NCBI GenBank assembly: GCA_038496445.1 | Contig: JALMLS010000255.1 | Span: 186,001 to 250,000 of the forward strand | Direction of reading: 5' to 3' | DNA length: 64,000 bases | Origin: Trichosphaerium sp. ATCC 40318 | Taxonomy: Eukaryota; Discosea; Flabellinia; Trichosidae | Shown: positions 57,145 through 64,000 of the stretch, piece after piece | Layout of the letters: every line of letters begins with the position of its first letter | How positions within the stretch are numbered: position 1 is the stretch's first letter | Translations under genes and position numbers: made by a program | Notes under the pieces: generated by a model | The model's database searches: none | Told to the model about the DNA's origin: nothing | Seen by the model: the letters and a program-made list of their open reading frames with translations, nothing else

Positions 57145-60100
57145 CTAAATCTCTATTTCTTTGGCTAGTTTTTTGAGTTCAAAGGTTTCAGCGTCAGCAC
57201 CTAAGACATCAATGGGATTAGAAAAAAGCAAAGTAATAAATGTGTAAATGCACCCGCACCGCCAGCTGCAATACTCTCTTCCTCTAGTGCCTTTTGTAAA
57301 TCGTATTTTCCAAAGACAGCTGAAGCTCGAGCCACATCAACGTGTATTGTACGCTTTTCCTCCGTCGTTGGTGCTGGTTTTGCAACGCTTTTGTCCTCTT
57401 CCTACACAGAAGTTCAATAACTTACAAGGTGGCGTAGACGTTGAAAAGATAAAACGAAAAGCGCAGATGACAAAACTTACAGATGTGGTTTCGGCAGACA
57501 CAGGCAGTTTCTGTTGTTTGGATTTGCGCGTTATTGATGTTTTCTTCTTCTTTCCTCCCTCCTTCTTTTCTTTCGTGTTGTTGTGCAGCGCATTATCGAA
57601 TAGGATCGCTTGAATCTCGTTGGCCAGTGTGATGACAGGTGTCGAGTCTGTTTCTTGCTTGATGATAGCAGCCATGTCCAACAGCGGCAAAGGCATTTTC
57701 TTCAAAGTCTTGTTTCGCGCCAAACCGATTTTAAATACAGTCAAGCCCTGTTTTACAACAAATCAGTCAAGAACGCTACAAAGTAGCCTGTGTGCGTACT
57801 TGGAAAGTAGTCAAGTTGCCATCCCAATACAAGGTCTCGAGAGTCTTGTTGTGTTGCAATACCTTCTCCAATGCAAGTGCGAGATCTACAATACGATTTC
57901 ATTTAATACAACCACGAACCAGTAAACAAAAACGTGAAAAAAAAAAACTCCTTCAAGAGATATACGTACGGTCCTCAGCCTGGTGACCTCCAATATCAAC
58001 CTCCTTTAAGGATCGGTTGTTTATCAAGTAAAAAATAAGCGGCAAGAGATCACGTCGTAACTGCCATTTACTGTTTCCTTGCATCGACAAGCGGGTGATA
58101 GGTACAGCGTCTAGCATCTCCGCCAAGCTGCACCAAAAACAGTTAGTCACCGATATAAAACAAAGAATTGTGTTGTAAGGACTGTTTTTTTTTGCGTTTG
58201 AGTGTATTGGGTGTGTACCTTGTTACCGTCTCTGCACGTGTTCTTGTCTGTTTGCCCCAAACACCATTCATTACAATATTGCGAAGCAACACAGGTGGTT
58301 GCTTGGCTAGACAGCGCGTGAGTCAGAAAGCCACGTGAAGCATGTTACAGAAGAACGTACTTTTGATGTGTGTGCAAAAAGTTTTTACGCCTTGATCGCC
58401 AAGATCATTGTCTGAAATATCAATTTTGTCGAGGGAGGCAGTATCGATGATTTTGACGATATCTACAAAGTTATTAGCTAATGAACGACATAGCAATACG
58501 ACAGTTGAGTTAACGCACCTTCTACAGGTATGCCAGTGTTGCATAAGTGTAAGGATAATAATTTAGGCATGCGCTTCACAAATAGGACAATATCTGGTGC
58601 GGTTCGTGTCTATCAAAGGAAAGGGCGTCAATGTCAATTGATGCAAATACAAAAAATTGCAATGTTGCTTTTTTTCTTTTGTGCAAGCATAAAAACTATT
58701 TTGGCGTACAGTGATTTTGTTTTGGTTCAAAAATAGCTCGGACAAGGAATTATTGGATTCCAGGGTGGAGCATAGATACCTAAAATCAATGCCCGTGTTC
58801 GAAATGTCTAGAACGCGGAGAGCGCTGGCCTTGCCTACAGTTTCTGTTAGTACCCAATCATCATGACTACTCTCAATCTAATTGGACCAACATGTATGAC
58901 TGTTACAACCTTATGGCTGATATATGTGGCGGTAACGATAAACCAAACATGAGGCGTACCCAAAAATAGGCCGAGGAGGCGACTGCACTCGTTGTCAAAC
59001 TTGAGTCCTGAGAGTTTGAGTTCTTCTAGATTATCGCAAAGGTGCTTGTTCTTCTTTAGAGCTGTCAAAAGAGCTGTCACTCCTCTGCGTGCGCATACGG
59101 TGTTAGAGAGATCCAACACTTTGACTGGTTGAGGGTAGTCTCCAATCCAGTTTGCAAGTGCTTGCATGCCCTAATGCCAAGTAAGCCTTTTGAATACAAA
59201 ACGGTGGATTGCCAATAGTTACCTTGTCTTCGATACTGTTGCCTGACAGATAAATCTTGCGAAGCTGTAAGTTTTTGTTGGACTCCATGGAGGCAGCGAG
59301 TTGCGTGAAGGAGTCACGGGTTGCTCCAGCATTTTTTAGAACCAATTTCGTGAGTGTATGGTTGTACTTTAACATATGCGCCAACAACACAACACCTAGG
59401 GCGGCAAATGTGAATTAAGGGGTTGGATCAAACAAACAAGAAATCACAAAGAAATGCGTGCATAAATCACGTGAACGCACTTTCATTGCCGAGTCTTTGA
59501 TTCTCAGCGATAAACGATTTGAACCAAGTGTTGTGGTGAAGGGAGTAAACGAGTGTTTGGAACTCAGGATTTGGGTACTTGTTATTGTTGTGGATGAACT
59601 CATTCAAGTTAAAGTCAGTTCTATATAGGACCAGTCAGATGAATAGATTCAATCAAAATAAAAAACAACCGCGTGGTGAAGAGAAATAAAGCTGCTGTAA
59701 AAGCACGTACACATTGTTGTTGTGAAACAAATATTGTAAATCCCACGTCACGTCTTCATGTACAGGAGCGTTATAGTAGTCGCAAACAGTCTTGTATGTG
59801 TCCACAAATCCATTGCACTTAATACTGTCGTGATCAATATGTATGCGCTCGAGCAAATGGGCACAACGGTCAGGTGGCGCCACATTAAAAATGAATTTGG
59901 AATCCTCTGGTTTGCCAATTGATATTTCCTCCGTTCGTTGTTTTATTGTGTAGCAAGCGATGTCCACGTCGAATCCAGCGAAACAAATAGGCTAAAACAG
60001 TTGGTGTTAGCGCTCAGTATGAACAGAAGAGGAAAAAAACTCATGTACTCTGATAGTGACTTCGCTAGCCCGTCTATCCGTCTCTCCTTGCCATGTTACC

Positions 60101-62247
60101 ATCAGCTAAAGCAAATGTAAGTCTGTTGTACATTTTTCGTTGGGTAGAGGCGCAAAAGAGACTAGGTAATACTTACTGAAGCACCGCTGGCAGATGTCAA
60201 GATTGATAGATCCAAATAATGGACGTCCATTTCAATCTACATAGGTGTAAATGTACGTGGCGGGGAGGGCTTCGCATAGATGGAGTAGGCTAACGTACTT
60301 TACCACCCTTGGAAAAGAGGTACATTCTGTTACTACCAATCACGAAAATACGTTCTTCCACTTTACTCTTCGAGAGCTTGGCTGTACATCTCATGATAAA
60401 CAACTTATCCCATTCCTCGTTGTGGGCAGTGAGATGAAGTTGCATTTGTACTATTACAACTGTAAGCCAACCGTTTACTTTTGTGGTGGAGCCTTGCCTT
60501 TTTCAGTCTTGCTAACAGGTATACGCCGATTGTACGCATTTAACTCGTGTACTTTTTCGTCAAAATTGAAGTCAACAAACAGTTTATCAGCGTTCGCAAT
60601 CAAAACGTCTAAAGGCGAGTGTGTCAGAAAGATGGATGGACGAAAATGGATTCCAATGAAAATAATGTGTGCTGACAAAGAAAAGTATGTACCAGTAACG
60701 ACATTGCCAGCGTTCATGGAGAACATAGTATCAGCACCATCTAAATACATAAGTCGATGATTACTGAACAACTATAGTATTACTTGAAGCTTTAACATCC
60801 CTCATGAGCGTAGGGCCAAACACGATAGCCAAATTTGCAGAGTCCATCTTATTGACTGCTTTCTGCTTCTGTACGCTATGCAAAAACAGCAATAAATATG
60901 CCAAGGTGACGCGGTTAGGTTTAGGGAGCTCAGCGATTAGCTTTTTCATGTTTTCCAATTGGTTATCAGCACCCTTCTGGAAAGCTTTGGGCGTATTGTG
61001 TTAATAATAACAAACTAAAACAACTGGCAGCAGTAGTACATACCTGCGCATTTTACCCAACCCTCGCGATGTGTAGAAGGTATGACTGGGTCTGCTAGTT
61101 CGCGTAGGTACATTTTGAGTATGCCTGTAAGGAGATGTACGTCGGCCTTGGACAAATCAGGAATCAATCCCTGGTCTATCAGCTTCAAGTTTTTCTTGAT
61201 TGTCGTTTGTTGACCCGAAATACGGAATATACCCTCAGTTCTTAGTTCTAACACAAGTATTTTAGCAAAATAACCAAGAAATGTGACTTGGTTTGCGTGT
61301 AAAAGCCCCGTTTGTATGTTGTACAACCGGGTAATTATACAACATTGTATGTGGATATAAACACGTACTATCGCCACGAAGTAGCTCTATTGTACACCGC
61401 AATATATCAGGAACAAACGCATTTGATTTGAGACAAGCATCAGTGACTGTAGTGCCAAACACTGCTGAAGTTGCTAAAAGAAAAATTGTATTAGTACAGT
61501 ACTTCAAAAAGAGTGCTTTGACATTTGAACAAGAAAAAAAACTGTTGGCGTACATGTGGCCATCGCTTGCTTAATAGCATACAACCAAGCGTCCTTATCC
61601 TCTTGCGAATCGGCGCTGAGCTGTAGAGATTTTCTGTGGAGAGAAATTAATTAAGAGAACATCTTGTTACTAACTAATGACACATGTACAAAATAGTCAA
61701 AGCGTACTTGTCTGTTTTGTGGTGTAAGGCGAATACGAATTTATGACTAGAATCCGCTTTTTTTGCATCACCCAAATTTATTTCTTGTATTGATAGTACA
61801 GCCTCAGGTTCCACATCCTCACCCTATGTCCATATTAAGTATGTGTTTTTATTAGTCGTAGTTTTTTTTGCGAAAACAGAGTACACCAACGCCAAAAAGC
61901 TCCAAAGACCATCACGTAAACGCTACCAACGCTTTACGCATAGCGACAGTATTCTCATCAAATACGAATTGATTTGATGTGAAACGAGCTGATATCAGTG
62001 GCAAAGGCGTCTGCGCGATCAAAAAGCGGTTTTAGTTGTGAGGCGTTGCGTACCGTAGCTGGATTGTATTTTTTCGAGTAGAAGAAGAGGAGTGCGGCCT
62101 CCACACAAAAGTAAATCGGTCGGTACTTTTTGCTCTTTGCAGTATCAGCTAAAAGGCTTCCTTTTACGTTAATAAGACCTTCTTTGTGACCCTATGGCGT
62201 GTAAGTTAACGTGGCGCACAATTCATACGCACATGCTGCCACAGCAT
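57145..62247 (-). CDS. PH - RhoGAP - CARMIL-like leucine-rich repeat protein (CARMIL-GAP type)
   Basis: Links Rho/Rac GTPase inactivation to capping-protein/actin regulation. The tiny first exon MLWQH splices to a PH domain: GHKEGLINVKGSLLAD, RPIYFCVEAALLFFYSKKY, ALHHKTDKSLQLSADSQEDKDAWLYAIKQAM. The RhoGAP domain (60740-61500) reads PDILRCTIELL, EGIFRISGQQTTIKKN (catalytic Arg in F-R-x-S-G), LLTGILKMYLRELADPVIP, LPKPNRVTLAYLLLFLHSV, NKMDSANLAIVFGPTLMR. The LRR part (about 58000-59970) follows CARMIL wording: RTDFNLNEF, HNTWFKSFIAENQRLG, LTKLVLKNAGATRDSFTQLAASM, LRKIYLSGNSIEDKGMQALANWI, KVLDLSNTVCARRGVTALL. The C-terminal region is Lys-rich and ends LKKLAKEIEI; a canonical CPI capping-protein motif is not apparent. 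Dictyostelium has a described CARMIL-GAP of this general design. Roughly 20 introns; exon joints in 59600-60500 are approximate. Confidence 0.75.
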
Positions 62248-62502
62248 GTTTTAAATTTTTGATAGTATTTTTGTCGTTTAAAAAGGAGAGTGAGGCTGCT
62301 TTTGCTCATGTTTTTTTCAATCATCACACGTCAAGCGTGGTTATCGACACATGGCGCTCGAGAAAACTCAAAAATAAGCAAAAAGGCGACACCCGTTCAA
62401 AAAAAAAAATAAAACGGGTCACATGTTTTTGAGAAAAAACGTGCGCGATCGCTATACCAAAACCAAGGTGGACGTTTTTGCAACGAAGAAAAAGAAGATG
62501 AA

Positions 62503-62751
62503 TTAATTAATTTTGAGATCTATCAAAGTTAAGGGTATTTTGGGTACCATCCACTCTCTTCCTGACACGCTGTAATTCCAAATCTCTCCATCTATTGATT
62601 TTCTCTGGGCTTTGAAACTCTTTCCAGCGTCCGTTACGCTTTTGGCTTTCCTTGTCTGCGCGAGTGCCGGCCTTGATTTACCCAATCGTTTCTCCCCTGT
62701 AGAATATGAGGTAGCTCTTTGATGATTTTTGTCGCCCGCCTGGTCTGACAT
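62503..62751 (-). CDS. Hypothetical 82-residue basic ORF
   Basis: Single-exon ORF MSDQAGDKNHQRATSYSTGEK ... ending GREWMVPKIPLTLIDLKIN. It is Ser/Lys/Arg-rich, hydrophilic and has codon composition like its neighbours, but belongs to no known family. It lies between the PH-RhoGAP gene (same strand, downstream) and the histidine phosphatase (divergent). It might be a small protein or an upstream exon of a differently spliced transcript. Confidence 0.35.
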   Translation of the reverse strand: MSDQAGDKNHQRATSYSTGEKRLGKSRPALAQTRKAKSVTDAGKSFKAQRKSIDGEIWNYSVSGREWMVPKIPLTLIDLKIN

Positions 62752-62927
62752 TTAACACGTTACGTTTGGGTACAAATGGGGGATCGCTGTTTGACTGTAC
62801 CACAAAAAAAAAGCACCCAACAATATTACTTGACTGGCTTTTCACTTTTCTGTAACTGAAGTTGATCCTCGCTGTAGTTGTTCGTTTGTATTATTTTTAG
62901 CAAGTTGTGGTCATAGTTGTGGTGTAA
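62752..62927. promoter_or_regulatory. Divergent region upstream of the histidine phosphatase
   Basis: 176 bp between the small ORF and the phosphatase start, with A- and T-runs. No named element recognised. Confidence 0.25.
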
Positions 62928-64000
62928 ATGCACGGCACCTATCCTATAGATTTAGTTTTGGTTCGTCATGGACAGAGCGAGGGCAACCTGGCGCAGGAAT
63001 GTAGCATGAAAGTGAGTAACAAATGGTGTACTGCTTTTTTTTCGAATCTAATGTACCGAATTTCGTGTAGGGAGACGATTCGCTATGGACTCAGGAGTTT
63101 TATCAACGTCACACATCGAGATACCGTCTTACAGATAAAGGCATAGCGCAAGCAAAGTCAGCGGGCGAATGGGTACGGAAATACGCCATAAAGGCGCTAA
63201 CGCGGTTCGTAGATACGTCAAAACATTACAACCAAGTTTGATCGCTATTACTGTTCCGAGTACATACGTGCCATGGAAACGGCGTCGCTTTTATCGCTAC
63301 CAAAGGCGAAATGGTTTTGTGGTGTGTCATGCAACTGTTAAGACTCATTTGTAATTCAAAGTGTAGAGTTCTATTTGCGTGAACAGGATCAAGGTGTATT
63401 TGCTGGTAAATCTAAAACTGAACGTAAACGCCTTTACGCAGAAGAATTGAGGTATGTTTTACAACAACTGCCATTATCATGTTGACACTTCGTAGGCGGC
63501 GCAAGCTTGACAGCTTTTATTGGGCACCTCCAGGAGGCGAATCAATAGCGAATTGTTGTTTGCGCGTTGATAGGTTTTTGGCGCAATTGCGAGAGTCGTG
63601 TTCAGGCTTTAGGGTTAGTCCGTGTTGCAGGCGCGTATTAGTAATCTAAATATTTGTTGCCGCAGGTCATAACTGTCTGTCACGGAAACATTTTAAAAGC
63701 AATGCGGATCCGCATTGAGCGAATGAAGCAAGTTGATTGGGCTAACATGAGAAGCAAACCGCACCAGGTAAATTGCACGCGCTTACAAATTATTTGTTTT
63801 TCAATAATGATTATAAGACGTTGTATTAACCTACGTCATCATTGCCCATAGAGAACTTATAATTGTCAAATATTACACTACACGAGACGTGACCCTGTTA
63901 CAGGTGTCATACATCCTCACTTGAAATGGTTTAGATCTGTTTGTACGTACATACATTAACAACATAGTATATTCTTTATGTTAAAAAAACCTATTTGACA
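62928..64000 (+). CDS. Histidine phosphatase (phosphoglycerate-mutase-like), 3' end beyond the window
   Basis: A branch-1-like histidine phosphatase. The start MHGTYPIDLVLVRHGQSEGN carries the R-H-G nucleophile motif. Then come SLWTQEFYQRHTSRYRLTDKGIAQAKSAGEW, FDRYYCSEYIRAMETASLL (typical S-x-x-x-R-x-x-x-T-A), VEFYLREQDQGVFAGKS, WAPPGGESIANCCLRVDRFL, VITVCHGNILKAMR (second catalytic His in C-H-G) and NCQILHYTRRDP. The LREQDxG and NxQIxxYTR phrases resemble plant and fungal DET1-type broad-range phosphatases rather than glycolytic dPGM. Six introns are visible; the last donor candidate (GTACGTAC, about 63941) leads off the right edge. Substrate unknown. Confidence 0.75.

Overview
This is nuclear DNA from an intron-dense unicellular eukaryote. 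Nearly every gene is broken by very short introns of about 35-65 nt, usually with a GTACGT- or GTAAGT-type donor, a CTAAC/CTAAT-like branch site and a TAG or AAG acceptor. Genes lie on both strands a few tens to a few hundred bases apart. The gene content suggests an amoeboid lineage, most likely Amoebozoa: a PH-RhoGAP-CARMIL fusion, TKL-type kinases, Cbl-like EF-hand/SH2 and tandem SH2 modules, a COR-like domain, a RasGEF, a RUN protein and PPR proteins. A Spt23/Mga2-like factor (best known from fungi) leaves an opisthokont relative possible. The species cannot be fixed from this window.

Layout. 1-4.3 kb: the 3' part of a class V (PLP) aminotransferase (-), a bacterial-type PARG/macro-like protein (+) and an intronless F-box/LRR protein (-). 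4.6-10.6 kb: a three-SH3 basic/proline-rich adaptor (-) and the CCR4-NOT subunit CNOT10 (-). 10.8-17.5 kb: a RUN-domain protein (+), a membrane-anchored IPT/ankyrin transcription factor of the Spt23/Mga2 type (+) and a beta-helix/EGF-like surface protein (+). 17.7-26.3 kb: a mitochondrial PPR protein (-) and a large protein with a COR-like region, a pseudokinase and a TKL kinase (-). 26.3-30.7 kb: a PIP kinase, a PB1-domain protein and a peroxisomal HSDL2-like dehydrogenase (all +). 30.8-37.0 kb: a UBE2T-like E2, a Cbl-like EF/SH2 plus second-SH2 protein, a WD40-type propeller protein and a small basic RG-rich protein (all -). 37.2-46.5 kb: the complete TOR kinase (+). 46.6-53.6 kb: an ankyrin-pseudokinase-HECT protein (-) and mitochondrial fumarase (+). 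54.0-64 kb: a RasGEF (-), a PH-RhoGAP-CARMIL-like LRR protein (-), two weak hypothetical ORFs and the 5' part of a histidine phosphatase (+).

No operon logic applies, but the content is rich in signalling to actin and growth control: TOR, PIP kinase, RasGEF, RhoGAP-CARMIL, SH3 adaptor, SH2 adaptor and multidomain kinases. Two genome-wide features stand out. Several introns must be GC-AG (GCAC/GCGC donors) for conserved proteins to read through, and the palindrome CACGTG occurs far more often than base composition predicts. No rRNA, tRNA, transposon with intact coding capacity, or CRISPR array was seen.

CDS coordinates below span the first to last codon including introns. Exon joints were inferred by hand from reading frame and family resemblance.
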